In this document: in pieces, positions 25,953-34,677 of the stretch
Layout: the number at the start of each line of letters is the position of its first letter
How positions within the stretch are numbered: position 1 is the stretch's first letter
NCBI GenBank assembly: GCA_900555615.1
Contig: USMB01000009.1
Coordinates: 1 to 44,817 of the forward strand
Direction of reading: 5' to 3'
DNA length: 44,817 bases
Source of the DNA: an uncultured Clostridium sp.
GTDB taxonomy: Bacteria > Bacillota > Clostridia > TANB77 > CAG-508
Position numbers and translations under genes: made by a program
Notes under the pieces: generated by a model
What the model was told of the DNA's origin: nothing
The model's input: only the letters and a program-made list of their open reading frames with translations
Database searches by the model: none

Positions 25953-28316
25953 TTATTTTCTTAATTCTGCCCCACATTTTTTAGAAACAGTATCAATAAT
26001 TTTATTCATTAAAGCATTAACTTCATCATCAGTTAAAGTCTTTTTATTATCAGAGAAAGTCAATGAATATGCCATAGATTTTTTATCTAGACCAATTCCA
26101 ACCCCTGTGTAAACATCAAAAATTTCAATATCTGTAAGTAAGCTTCCACCACCATTTTTAATAGCTTTTTCAACTTCTTTAGATGTTAATGATTTATCTA
26201 CTACAAATGCAATATCTTTTTTTACATTTGGGAATTTAGAAATTTCTTTATATTTCATTTTTCCAACTTTCTTTTGGAATAATTCATCTAAATTAATTTC
26301 TAGAACAAATACATTTTCTCTTGTTACATTTGGATGTACTTTTCCTATAATTCCTACATTTGTGCCATTTACATTGATATATGCACTTTGTCCTGGATGC
26401 ATTTCTTTTGGCATTTCTTGTTTCATAAAGCTATATCTACCTGCATATCCAAGATAATCTAAAATTTCTTCTGCAACACCTTTTATTGTATAGAAATCTA
26501 CATTCTTAGTATTGTTTAGTCCTGTTGAATATTTTCCTGTCATTAATGCACATAGTTTTGTATCTTCACCATATACATCACCTTTTTTATAAAATCCTTT
26601 TCCTATTTCAAATATTGAAATATCTTTTTGCTCTCTTGCTCTGTTATATTCGTAAATTTTATATAAAGATGGGATAACACTATATCTTAATGTGTTTCTA
26701 TCTTCTGTTATTGGATCTAATAATTTTAGTGGTTCAAATTCATCTAATGTATATCCATTAACTTCTTTATCATTTATTAAGATATATGATAATGTTTCAT
26801 TTAATCCTAAAGAAATCATTTTATTTCTAATTTCTCTTTCTGTTTTATCATAACTTCCTTTTCTCATTGGAACTACTGGAAGTTTTCCTTGGATATTGTC
26901 AACTCCATATATACGGCTTACTTCTTCTATTAAATCTTCTTTAATTGATATATCCATTCTTCTTGATGGAACTTTTACAGTTATTTTTTCCCCATTAACT
27001 GTGTATTCAAATCCTAGTTTTCTGAATACATTTAGTATTTCCTCATTTGGAATATTTGCTCCTAGCACATCATTTATATTCTTGAATGTGATGTCTATTT
27101 CTTTGTCTTTTTTACTTGTTGTATCATATGTAATTGTTCCTGTTACAACTTTTCCACCTGCATATTTTTCTAGTAAAGCACATGCTCTTTCTATTGCCAT
27201 ATATGTTCTATTTGGATCTAATCCTTTTTCAAATCTGTTGCTTGCTTCACTTCTTAATATTTTTTTAGATGTTAATCTAACTTTTACAGAATCAAATATT
27301 GCAGATTCTATAATTATATTTTTTGTATCTGGTTCAACTTCTGTTTCAAGTCCTCCCATTACTCCTGCAAGACCTACGCCATGTGTACTGTCTGCTATTA
27401 CTATATCATCTGAACTTAATGTTCTTTCAATATTATCTAATGTTGTTAATTTTTCTCCTTCTTCTGCCATTCTTACAACTAGTTTGTTTCCTAGTCTATC
27501 TGCATCATAAAAGTGTAATGGTTGACCTAATTCTAACATTACATAGTTACTGATATCTACAACATTATTGATTGGTCTTATTCCTGATGCAATTAATCTA
27601 TTCTTTATGAATGTAGGACTTTCTTTAATTTCTACATTTTCTACTTTTTTAACTAATAACATTTTACAATTTTCTGTTTTTACTTCTGTTTTAAAGTTTT
27701 TATTTATATCTTCGCCTTGCTCATTATGAGTTAAATCTACAGCTTTTACTTTTTTATCATATATAGCTCCTATTTCATAAGCCATTCCTAAAATACTTAG
27801 TAAATCTCCTCTGTTAGCTGTTAGTTCAAAATCAATTACACTGTCATCCATTCCCATATATTTTATTGGGTCTTCTCCTGGTACTGCATCTTCTCCAAGT
27901 TCAGCTATTCCTTCTGAATCTTCTGGTTTTAAAAATTTATGCTCTAATCCTAATTCTGCTATTGAGCATAACATACCATTTGATTCTTGCCCTCTTATCA
28001 TGCCTTTTTTAATTATCTTTCCAGGAAGTTCTGCTCCATCTAATGCTACAATTACTTTTAATCCTGTTCTTGCATTTGGTGCACCACAAACTATATTTAA
28101 AACTTCATTTCCAATATTTACTTTACACAAATGTAAATGATCTGAATCTGGATGGTCTTTACAATCTACTATTTCTCCAATTACTAATTTTGTAGCATTT
28201 ATTAATTTTTCTGCTGAATCATATTCATTTCCAACTCTTGTCATATCTTCAGCCAATTGTTTTACATCTACATCTATATCAACATAGTCTTTTACAAAAT
28301 TTGTACTTAATTTCAT
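25953..28316 (-). CDS. pheT: Phenylalanyl-tRNA synthetase, beta subunit
   Basis: Beta chain of the alpha2-beta2 enzyme that charges tRNA-Phe; it carries tRNA binding and editing. The 787-residue protein is standard length. It has the EMAP/tRNA-binding domain (about 40-150, IGEIVDCKDHPDSDHLHLCK), B3/4 editing domain (about 205-375, MLVKKVENVEIKESP), B5 (about 400-470), the pseudo-catalytic core and the C-terminal FDX-ACB domain (KEISKFPNVKKDIAFVVD onward). Its ATG overlaps the pheS stop by one base (TAATG), which implies translational coupling. A strong terminator follows. Confidence 0.98.
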   Translation of the reverse strand: MKLSTNFVKDYVDIDVDVKQLAEDMTRVGNEYDSAEKLINATKLVIGEIVDCKDHPDSDHLHLCKVNIGNEVLNIVCGAPNARTGLKVIVALDGAELPGKIIKKGMIRGQESNGMLCSIAELGLEHKFLKPEDSEGIAELGEDAVPGEDPIKYMGMDDSVIDFELTANRGDLLSILGMAYEIGAIYDKKVKAVDLTHNEQGEDINKNFKTEVKTENCKMLLVKKVENVEIKESPTFIKNRLIASGIRPINNVVDISNYVMLELGQPLHFYDADRLGNKLVVRMAEEGEKLTTLDNIERTLSSDDIVIADSTHGVGLAGVMGGLETEVEPDTKNIIIESAIFDSVKVRLTSKKILRSEASNRFEKGLDPNRTYMAIERACALLEKYAGGKVVTGTITYDTTSKKDKEIDITFKNINDVLGANIPNEEILNVFRKLGFEYTVNGEKITVKVPSRRMDISIKEDLIEEVSRIYGVDNIQGKLPVVPMRKGSYDKTEREIRNKMISLGLNETLSYILINDKEVNGYTLDEFEPLKLLDPITEDRNTLRYSVIPSLYKIYEYNRAREQKDISIFEIGKGFYKKGDVYGEDTKLCALMTGKYSTGLNNTKNVDFYTIKGVAEEILDYLGYAGRYSFMKQEMPKEMHPGQSAYINVNGTNVGIIGKVHPNVTRENVFVLEINLDELFQKKVGKMKYKEISKFPNVKKDIAFVVDKSLTSKEVEKAIKNGGGSLLTDIEIFDVYTGVGIGLDKKSMAYSLTFSDNKKTLTDDEVNALMNKIIDTVSKKCGAELRK

Positions 28317-29365
28317 TATTCCTCATCCTTTCTGTCGAATTGACTTAAAAATCTGATATCATTTGCATATAAATATCTCATGTCTGGAATTCCATATTTG
28401 AACATTGCTAAACGCTCTAATCCTGTTCCAAATGCAAATCCACTATATTGTTCTGGGTCATATCCGTTCATTTTTAATACATTTGGATGTACAATTCCTG
28501 AACCTAATACTTCTATCCAGCCAGTTTGTTTACACAAACTGCAACCTTTTCCACCACATTTAAAACATGATACATCTACTTCATAAGATGGCTCTGTAAA
28601 TGGGAAATAACTTGGTCTAAAACGTAATTCACAATTCTTTCCTATTAATTTCTTTACAAAGATTTCAAGTGTTCCTTTTAAATCTGCAAGTGAAACATTT
28701 CTTTCTTTTTTATCTATTACTAATCCTTCTACTTGACCAAATTGATGTGAGTGTGTTGCATCGTCTTCTCTACGATATGTTTTTCCTGCACATATCATTC
28801 TAATTGGTGTTTTTTCTGTGTTTGCCATCATTGTTCTAGCTTGAACTGAAGATGTTTGTGTTCTTAACAAATATTCATTTGTTATATAGAAGCTATCTTG
28901 CATATCTCTTGCTGGATGTCCTTTTGGTAAATTTAATCTTTCAAAACAATATTCATCTGTTTCTAATTCTGGTCCTGTTACCACATCATATCCCATAGAT
29001 ACAAATAAATCTTCAATTTCTTCTATTACTCTATTTACAGGATGTTTACTTCCTCTTTTTATTTTTGTTCCTGGAAGTGTAATATCTATTGTTTCTTTTT
29101 CTATTTGCTCTGCTAACATTGCTTCCATTATGCTATCTTCTGCAATTGCAATTTTCTCTTCAATTGCTTTTCTTGCTTCATTTACTAATGCCCCCATCTT
29201 AGGTCTTTCTTCTGGCGATAAGTTTCCTAATCCTTTTAATAAATTAGATAACTCACTTTTCTTTCCTAAAACTTTTACTTTTAACTCTTGTAATTCTTGA
29301 GAATTATGTATTTTTTTAATTCTTTCTTCTGCTTGCTTTCTGATTTCTTCAATCTTTTCTTGCAT
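28316..29365 (-). CDS. pheS: Phenylalanyl-tRNA synthetase, alpha subunit
   Basis: Catalytic subunit of PheRS. From the chosen start it has 349 residues: an N-terminal coiled-coil tRNA-binding arm (1-85), then the class II core with motif 2 (TYRREDDATHSHQFGQVEGL) and motif 3 (GFAFGTGLERLAMFKYGIPD). A CFKCGGKGCSLCKQTGW insert is typical of bacterial PheS. The longest frame begins at 29425, inside the T-box terminator, so the ATG at 29365 with ribosome binding site AAAGGAGG is correct. Expression is controlled by the T-box at 29366-29677. Confidence 0.98.
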   Translation of the reverse strand: MQEKIEEIRKQAEERIKKIHNSQELQELKVKVLGKKSELSNLLKGLGNLSPEERPKMGALVNEARKAIEEKIAIAEDSIMEAMLAEQIEKETIDITLPGTKIKRGSKHPVNRVIEEIEDLFVSMGYDVVTGPELETDEYCFERLNLPKGHPARDMQDSFYITNEYLLRTQTSSVQARTMMANTEKTPIRMICAGKTYRREDDATHSHQFGQVEGLVIDKKERNVSLADLKGTLEIFVKKLIGKNCELRFRPSYFPFTEPSYEVDVSCFKCGGKGCSLCKQTGWIEVLGSGIVHPNVLKMNGYDPEQYSGFAFGTGLERLAMFKYGIPDMRYLYANDIRFLSQFDRKDEE

Positions 29366-29677
29366 TTTTCTTTTCCTCCTTTTTCTAATTTGGGGTCGGT
29401 CCTTTTTTTCGCAAAAAAATACCATTCATCCTACATATTAGGACGAATGGCTTTTCCGTGGTACCACCTAATTTTATTAATAGCTTATTTTTAAGCTTTA
29501 TTAACCTCATTCTAGTTTTAACGGTTCAACCGCTTCTCTCTACTTGCTTTTGGCTTTAAAAAGAAGTCCTCAAAAGTGAAATTTCAATATATTGAGTATA
29601 ATAGCTCTCAGCTTTGCTATCTCTCTGTGATACTTTGCAATATATCTACTTTGCTTTTTCATAGGATTTTATCTATG
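29366..29677 (-). promoter_or_regulatory. T-box riboswitch (phenylalanine) of pheST
   Basis: The leader senses uncharged tRNA-Phe. The conserved T-box core GGTGGTACCACGG lies at about 29457-29469. Downstream is the terminator hairpin at 29421-29451 (13-bp stem, one G-U pair, then TATTTTTTT), which the antiterminator would displace. In the 5' part a Stem I can be drawn with AGTAT/ATACT and ATAGC/GCTAT helices around a CACAGAGAG bulge. The specifier loop offers UUC followed by A (complement of 29578-29580), the phenylalanine codon, matching the gene controlled. Confidence 0.92.
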
Positions 29678-29683
29678 TTTTGT

Positions 29684-29712
29684 ATTTTATCACAATTTTA
29701 TGTAATTGTAAA
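29684..29712 (-). promoter_or_regulatory. pheST promoter
   Basis: TTTACA (29707-29712) and TAAAAT (29684-29689) with a 17-bp spacer and an extended TGA before the -10. It lies only about 30 nt past the aspS stop. I see no terminator between aspS and this promoter, so some readthrough from aspS is likely. Confidence 0.7.
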
Positions 29713-29740
29713 TAGCTTTTATATAGATACCTATTTTTTA

Positions 29741-31483
29741 TTATTCTTTTATTTGAATATGCACATCATCTAATTGTTGTTTTGTAACAACTGATGGTGC
29801 TCTCATTAATAGATCTCTTGCTTTCTTATTTTTAGGAAATGCTATAACTTCTCTTATATTTGTAGAATCTGCTATAAGCATTACCATTCTATCTACACCT
29901 GGTGCAGCTCCTGCATGTGGTGGTGTACCATATTGAAAGGCATTATACAATGCTCCAAATCTATTTTTTACATCTTCTTCTGTATAACCTGCAATTTCAA
30001 ATGCTTTAACCATTATTTCTGGATCATGATTTCTTACTGCTCCTGACATTGCTTCATATCCATTACATACTAAGTCAAATTGATATGCTAATACATCTAG
30101 TGGATCTTTTGATTCTAGTGCTTCTAGTCCACCTTGTGGCATTGAAAATGGATTGTGACAGAAGTCTATTGTTCCTTCATCTGATAATTCGTACATTGGA
30201 AAATCTACTATTAAACAGAATCTATATGCATTTTTCTCTAATAAATCTAATCTCTTTCCAAGTTCTATTCTTACAAGACCTGCTATTTTTTGTGCTTTAT
30301 GGAATTCATCTGCTATAAAGAATATACTATCTCCAGCTTTTACTCCAAATTCATTTTCTAATTTAGCTTTTGCTTCATCTGTTATAAATTTAGCAATTCC
30401 ACCTTGTACTGTTCCATCTTTTTCAAATTTTGTCCAAGCTAATCCTTTTGCTCCAACTTCTTCTGTTGTTGCAAACTCAGTCATTTTATCAAAGAATTTT
30501 CTTCCTTGTTCAGCACCATTTGGTACAACTATAGCTTTTACTGTTTTATCTTTAAATGCATTGAATTCTATATTTTCAAATACTTTTGTTACATCTTGAA
30601 TAATTAATGGATTTCTTAAATCTGGTTTATCAATTCCGTATTTTTCCATTGCTTCTCTATATGGAATTCTAATGAATGGTCCTTCATCAACTTTCCAATT
30701 TGTGAATTTTTTAAATGTATATGGTATAACCTCTTCTACTACTCTGAATACATCTTCTTGTGTTGCAAAACTCATTTCAAAGTCTAATTGATAAAATTCT
30801 CCTGGTGCTCTATCTGCACGTGGGTCTTCATCTCTAAAACATGGTGCTATTTGAAAATATTTATCAAAACCACCTACCATCAATAATTGTTTAAATTGTT
30901 GTGGTGCTTGCGGTAATGCATAAAATTCCCCTGGATGTAATCTACTTGGTACTAAGAAATCTCTTGCTCCTTCTGGTGATGAATTTGCTAAAATTGGTGT
31001 TTGAATTTCTGCAAATCCTAATTCATCCATTTTATCTCTTAATGTTTTTAAAATTTTTGAACGTAGTAAAATTATATTGTGTAACTTTTCATTTCTTAAA
31101 TCTAAAAATCTATATTCAAGTCTTAAGTCTTCTCTTACTTCTTGGTCTGTATTTATTTCAAATGGAAGTACATTTTTACATTTTCCTAAAATCTCCATTT
31201 TGTTTGCTACTACTTCTATTTCTCCTGTCGCCATTTTTGGATTTTTGTTACTTCTTTCCACAACTTTACCACATATGTGAATACAACTTTCTGTTGTAAA
31301 GTCTTTTGCTTGTTCTTGTGATTTTTCATCATTTACTACTATTTGTGTGATTCCAAATTGGTCTCTTAAATCTATGAATACCATTCCTCCTAAATTACGG
31401 ATTTTTTGTATCCATCCTGATAGCTCAACTTCTTCTCCTACATTTTTTATATTTAATTCTCCTAAATTATGTGTTCTATACAT
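29741..31483 (-). CDS. aspS: Aspartyl-tRNA synthetase
   Basis: Charges tRNA-Asp. The 580-residue bacterial-type enzyme has an OB-fold anticodon domain (1-110), the class II core with motif 2 (FQIAPCFRDEDPRADR), an inserted GAD domain (about 285-420) and motif 3 (GAAPGVDRMVMLIA). The segment APGEFYQLDFEMSF and the later CHNPFSMPQGGLEAL are of the kind I associate with alphaproteobacterial AspRS; Bacillus-type enzymes have RADRQPEFTQ and HHPFT. RBS GGGAGG precedes the ATG. It has its own promoter overlapping the previous terminator. Whether it also charges tRNA-Asn cannot be read from sequence. Confidence 0.97.
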   Translation of the reverse strand: MYRTHNLGELNIKNVGEEVELSGWIQKIRNLGGMVFIDLRDQFGITQIVVNDEKSQEQAKDFTTESCIHICGKVVERSNKNPKMATGEIEVVANKMEILGKCKNVLPFEINTDQEVREDLRLEYRFLDLRNEKLHNIILLRSKILKTLRDKMDELGFAEIQTPILANSSPEGARDFLVPSRLHPGEFYALPQAPQQFKQLLMVGGFDKYFQIAPCFRDEDPRADRAPGEFYQLDFEMSFATQEDVFRVVEEVIPYTFKKFTNWKVDEGPFIRIPYREAMEKYGIDKPDLRNPLIIQDVTKVFENIEFNAFKDKTVKAIVVPNGAEQGRKFFDKMTEFATTEEVGAKGLAWTKFEKDGTVQGGIAKFITDEAKAKLENEFGVKAGDSIFFIADEFHKAQKIAGLVRIELGKRLDLLEKNAYRFCLIVDFPMYELSDEGTIDFCHNPFSMPQGGLEALESKDPLDVLAYQFDLVCNGYEAMSGAVRNHDPEIMVKAFEIAGYTEEDVKNRFGALYNAFQYGTPPHAGAAPGVDRMVMLIADSTNIREVIAFPKNKKARDLLMRAPSVVTKQQLDDVHIQIKE

Positions 31484-31526
31484 GTATGTTCCTCCCTTTA
31501 TGAGCTGTTTTTATTTATACTCACCT

Positions 31527-31555
31527 ATTTTACTACAAAACAAATAAAATAGCAA
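31527..31555 (-). promoter_or_regulatory. aspS promoter
   Basis: TTGCTA (31550-31555) and TAAAAT (31527-31532) with 17-bp spacing. The -35 box is part of the stem of the terminator at 31546-31571. Confidence 0.65.
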
Positions 31556-31571
31556 GGTTTCTTGCTATTTT
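31546..31571 (-). terminator. Terminator of the pyrH-rseP operon
   Basis: Perfect 11-bp stem (AAAATAGCAAG at 31546-31556, complement at 31561-31571) with a 4-nt loop and a T-rich run after it on the minus strand. It lies downstream of rseP and of the nested inverted repeat. Confidence 0.75.
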
Positions 31572-31597
31572 TCTATTATTATGTTTATTTAAAGTAA

Positions 31598-31724
31598 AGA
31601 AGCTTATATTTTTAGATTTTGAAGTGAATTGTGGGGACCGTTCAAAAATTCTAAAAAGTTTGAAAAACTTTTGTTAGAATTTTTAGAATGGGGATAACTT
31701 CAAAATATAAAAATATAAGCTTCT
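31598..31724. repeat. 127-bp nested inverted repeat (MITE-like or large RNA hairpin)
   Basis: Outer arms of 28 bp at 31598-31625 and 31697-31724 match with one mismatch; each contains AGAAGCTTATATTTTTA. Inside, a second inverted repeat (31644-31661 with 31666-31684) closes on a GAAA loop. The stretches between outer and inner arms each contain a TGGGGA motif. No reading frame is present. The size and terminal repeats suggest a miniature inverted-repeat element. It could equally be a stable 3' structure of the rseP transcript. No clear target-site duplication is visible. Confidence 0.6.
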
Positions 31725-31748
31725 CTTAATTAATATTTATAAAAAATG

Positions 31749-32522
31749 TTAAGAACCAATTCTCAATATATCATTGTATGTTACAAATAGCGAAAGTGCA
31801 ATTAAAATAGAAAAACCTATTAACTGAATTTTAGCCTCTGTTTCAACCTTCATTGGTTTACGTCTTATAATTTCTATAAGTAAAATCAATATTTTTCCAC
31901 CATCTAGTGCTGGAATTGGTAGCAAATTAGTTACTCCTAAAGAAACTGATATAACTGCTAGCAAATAGATGTAATCAACAAACTTACTTGTTTGAACTAC
32001 TACTTCTGAAATTCCAACAATTCCTACCATTTGTTCTGTTTTAACTCCACCTGTAAATAACACTTTTATGCTCTCAAATATACTTCCTATAAATGCACCT
32101 GTTCTCTGGCTTCCATAATATATTCTATTAAAAAATGTGTCTTTTGTTGGATCAGCAAATTGTAATCCAACTGTTGATACTAATACGAAATATACTATTA
32201 TTCCAAATATAATATTTACCGCTGCTCCAGCAACCACAATCGCAATTCTCTTCCAAACACTCGCTTTCGAAAAAGAACCTTCTGAATCAGAAGCTTCTTC
32301 TTCTCCTTCCATACTACAAAATCCTCCAAGTGGTATCATTCGTATTGAATATTTTGTTTCTTTTCCTTGCTTTTGCCAAATGACTTTTCCAAATCCTATT
32401 GCAAATTCGTTTACTTTGACTTTGCAAAGTTTAGCCACTATACAGTGGCCTCCTTCATGAATTAATATTAAAAATCCTAATAAAAATATTATTTTCAATG
32501 CATTTATCAAAAAACTTATCAA
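31749..32522 (-). CDS. rseP: RseP-like site-2 metalloprotease lacking a PDZ domain
   Basis: Membrane zinc protease that cuts transmembrane substrates such as anti-sigma factors. The zinc motif HEGGH is at 22-26 in the first membrane helix, and the third ligand is Asp207 in NLLPIPALDGG. With 257 residues it is much shorter than typical RseP (about 340-450). Between the N-terminal part and helix 2 (about 92-115) there is a short acidic loop (EGEEEASDSEG), and no PDZ domain is visible anywhere. The start is TTG at 32522 with RBS AGGAGG 8 nt upstream. It is last in the pyrH-frr-uppS-cdsA operon; the dxr gene usually found between cdsA and rseP is absent. Confidence 0.88.
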   Translation of the reverse strand: MISFLINALKIIFLLGFLILIHEGGHCIVAKLCKVKVNEFAIGFGKVIWQKQGKETKYSIRMIPLGGFCSMEGEEEASDSEGSFSKASVWKRIAIVVAGAAVNIIFGIIVYFVLVSTVGLQFADPTKDTFFNRIYYGSQRTGAFIGSIFESIKVLFTGGVKTEQMVGIVGISEVVVQTSKFVDYIYLLAVISVSLGVTNLLPIPALDGGKILILLIEIIRRKPMKVETEAKIQLIGFSILIALSLFVTYNDILRIGS

Positions 32523-32538
32523 ATTTTATTTCCTCCTA

Positions 32539-33354
32539 TTATAGCAAATTAAAAACTAAATATGCAAATGGAGCTAAAAACATTAGGCTATCAATTCTAT
32601 CTAGCATTCCTCCATGTCCAGGAATTAAATTACTATAATCTTTTATATCAGCATATCTTTTGATGCTTGATGCAGCAAAATCTCCAACTTGACCTACAAC
32701 ACTCAATATTGCTGTTGCAATAATTACTAAAACATATGAATAACTCAAATTTAAAATTGAATTAATTGCAAATGTATATATTAAAGCAATTACAACTGCT
32801 CCAATAGTTCCAGCAATACATCCTTCAATTGACTTTTTAGGGCTTACTTGACTAAATTTATGTTTTCCAAATCTTTTTCCAATAAGATATGCAAAAATAT
32901 CTGTTCCCCATGCTGCTATTATTGCATACCATATTAACACTCTACCGTTTTCTAATCCTCTAGATAAAGCTAAAAATATAATGCATCCTATAATATAAGC
33001 AATTCCAAAGAAAGTATATGCTATATCTTTAAAATTTATTTTCATATTTGTAATTATTACATGTAAAAACAATATTAGCATAATTGCAGGAATTGTTATC
33101 AGCAATATGCTTTGCATTATTTTGGATGGAACATTCTCTGGAATTATATGTACTAATGCAATTGCTAAACATGATAAATACCCTATCCAACGTACAGGTT
33201 TTGATTCTTTTGAAACAGCATTAAAATATTCTTGCATTCCCAACATTGCTACAAGTGCTAAAAATATATCAACTATATATTTATTTCCTAAGATTAATAC
33301 TATTACTACTAATGGAAATCCTAGTAATGCTGATGTTACTCTTTTTATATCCAT
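32539..33354 (-). CDS. cdsA: Phosphatidate cytidylyltransferase (CDP-diacylglycerol synthase)
   Basis: Integral membrane enzyme that makes CDP-diacylglycerol from CTP and phosphatidic acid for phospholipid synthesis. The 271-residue protein has about eight hydrophobic segments. The C-terminal family signature is complete: GDFAASSIKRYADIKDYSN, then IPGHGGMLDRIDS. The preceding FSQVSPKKSIEGCIAG segment is also typical. RBS AAGAGGT precedes the ATG. It lies between uppS and rseP in the usual order. Confidence 0.96.
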   Translation of the reverse strand: MDIKRVTSALLGFPLVVIVLILGNKYIVDIFLALVAMLGMQEYFNAVSKESKPVRWIGYLSCLAIALVHIIPENVPSKIMQSILLITIPAIMLILFLHVIITNMKINFKDIAYTFFGIAYIIGCIIFLALSRGLENGRVLIWYAIIAAWGTDIFAYLIGKRFGKHKFSQVSPKKSIEGCIAGTIGAVVIALIYTFAINSILNLSYSYVLVIIATAILSVVGQVGDFAASSIKRYADIKDYSNLIPGHGGMLDRIDSLMFLAPFAYLVFNLL

Positions 33355-33382
33355 GCTTTATACCTCTTCTTCTGCTAATTTT

Positions 33383-34096
33383 TTAATTTGCGCCAAATTT
33401 TCTAGTTCTTTTTTGATATTCTATAATTGCTTCATCTAAATCTTGCTCTGTAAAATCTGGCCAGTTTTTATTAACAAATAATAATTCTGAATATACAGCT
33501 TGCCATGGCAAGAAATTGCTTAATCTTAACTCTCCACTTGTTCTAATAACCAAATCTGGATCTGGTTGACCAGCAGTATATAAATTATCTGAAATCATTT
33601 TTTCGTTTATATCTTCAGAATTTATTTTATTTGCTTTTACTTGATTTGCTATATTTTTTACTGCTTTTACAATTTCATCTCTTCCACCATAATTTAATGC
33701 TATATTAAATGTTACTCCAGTATTATTTTTTGTTCTTTCCATACAATTTATAATACTTTTTTGCATTCCCTGTGAAAGGGCTGTGATGTCTCCAAGAATT
33801 TTTACTTTTATATTTTCTGAATCAGCCCTTTTACTATAATCATCTAAGTAACTTTGCAATAGCATCATTAATGCTCTTACTTCTTCTTCTGTTCTTTTCC
33901 AGTTTTCTGTTGAAAATGCATAAACAGTTATATATTCTAATCCAATTTTATTTGCATATCTTACTATTTTTTCTAGTGTTTTTGCTCCTGCTTTATGTCC
34001 AAAACTTGCTGGCTTTCCTTGTGCTCTTGCCCACCTTCTATTTCCATCCATTATGATAGCAATATGTTTTGGCATATTTTCTTTATTAAATTCCAT
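33383..34096 (-). CDS. uppS: Undecaprenyl diphosphate synthase (isoprenyl transferase)
   Basis: Condenses isopentenyl diphosphate onto farnesyl diphosphate to make the C55 lipid carrier for cell-wall synthesis. From the chosen start the protein has 237 residues. It carries the Mg-binding Asp17 in IIMDGNRRWA, SFGHKAGAKT near 31-40, TVYAFSTENWKR and the C-terminal RTSGELRLSNFLPWQ motif. The longest frame starts at 34117, but the RBS AAGGAG falls inside it and fits the ATG at 34096, 13 nt after the frr stop. Confidence 0.96.
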   Translation of the reverse strand: MEFNKENMPKHIAIIMDGNRRWARAQGKPASFGHKAGAKTLEKIVRYANKIGLEYITVYAFSTENWKRTEEEVRALMMLLQSYLDDYSKRADSENIKVKILGDITALSQGMQKSIINCMERTKNNTGVTFNIALNYGGRDEIVKAVKNIANQVKANKINSEDINEKMISDNLYTAGQPDPDLVIRTSGELRLSNFLPWQAVYSELLFVNKNWPDFTEQDLDEAIIEYQKRTRKFGAN

Positions 34097-34109
34097 TGTT
34101 TTCTCCTTG

Positions 34110-34658
34110 CTATACACTCATTATTTCTGTTTCTTTATCTGCTAAAATCTTATCAATTTCTTCAATGTTTTTATCTGTTATTTTTTGAATTTCTGTTTCA
34201 GCTACTTTTAATTCATCTTCTGTTATTTCACTATCTTTTTGTTTAGCTTTTGCTTCATCAATTCCGTCTCTTCTAATTGCTCTTATAGAAACTTTTGCTT
34301 CTTCAGCAATTTTTCTTACTTCTTTTACTAATTCTTTTCTTCTCTCTTCATTTAATTCAGGAAAAGCTAGTCTTATTACTTTTCCATCATTATTTGGATT
34401 AATTCCGATATCTGATGCTAAAATTGCTTTTTCAATATCTTTTAATACACTCATATCCCATGGTTGAATTACTATCAACCTAGCTTCTGGCACTGAAATT
34501 CCTGCCATTTGATTGATTGGAGTTGGTACTCCATAATAATCTACTTTTACTTTATTTAATATTGCTGGATTTGCTCTTCCAGCTCTTATTTCTGATAATT
34601 TTTCTTGGAATGCTCCAATTGATTTTTCCATTCTTTGTTTTAAATTTGTATAATCCAT
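34110..34658 (-). CDS. frr: Ribosome recycling factor
   Basis: With EF-G it splits post-termination ribosomes. The 182 residues show the expected signature throughout: RAGRANPAILNKVKVDYYGV, PINQMAGISVPEARLIVIQP, and the charged helical stem with RAIRRDGIDEAKA. The RBS AAAGGAGAG precedes the ATG. It lies 19 nt after pyrH. Confidence 0.98.
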   Translation of the reverse strand: MDYTNLKQRMEKSIGAFQEKLSEIRAGRANPAILNKVKVDYYGVPTPINQMAGISVPEARLIVIQPWDMSVLKDIEKAILASDIGINPNNDGKVIRLAFPELNEERRKELVKEVRKIAEEAKVSIRAIRRDGIDEAKAKQKDSEITEDELKVAETEIQKITDKNIEEIDKILADKETEIMSV

Positions 34659-34677
34659 AATCTTTCTCTCCTTTTTC

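Noticed and set aside
26896..27510. Plus-strand open frame of 204 codons
   Set aside because: It lies entirely within pheT on the other strand, its product is a low-complexity hydrophobic/serine-rich string, and it has no ribosome binding site.
29395..29410. GGGGTCGGTCC near pheS as a copy of the GGGGACCG motif in the 127-bp hairpin
   Set aside because: The similarity is only a few bases and the surrounding sequences do not match.
28316..29425. Longer PheS starting at 29425
   Set aside because: Those extra codons are the T-box terminator sequence, and a strong ribosome binding site points to the ATG at 29365.
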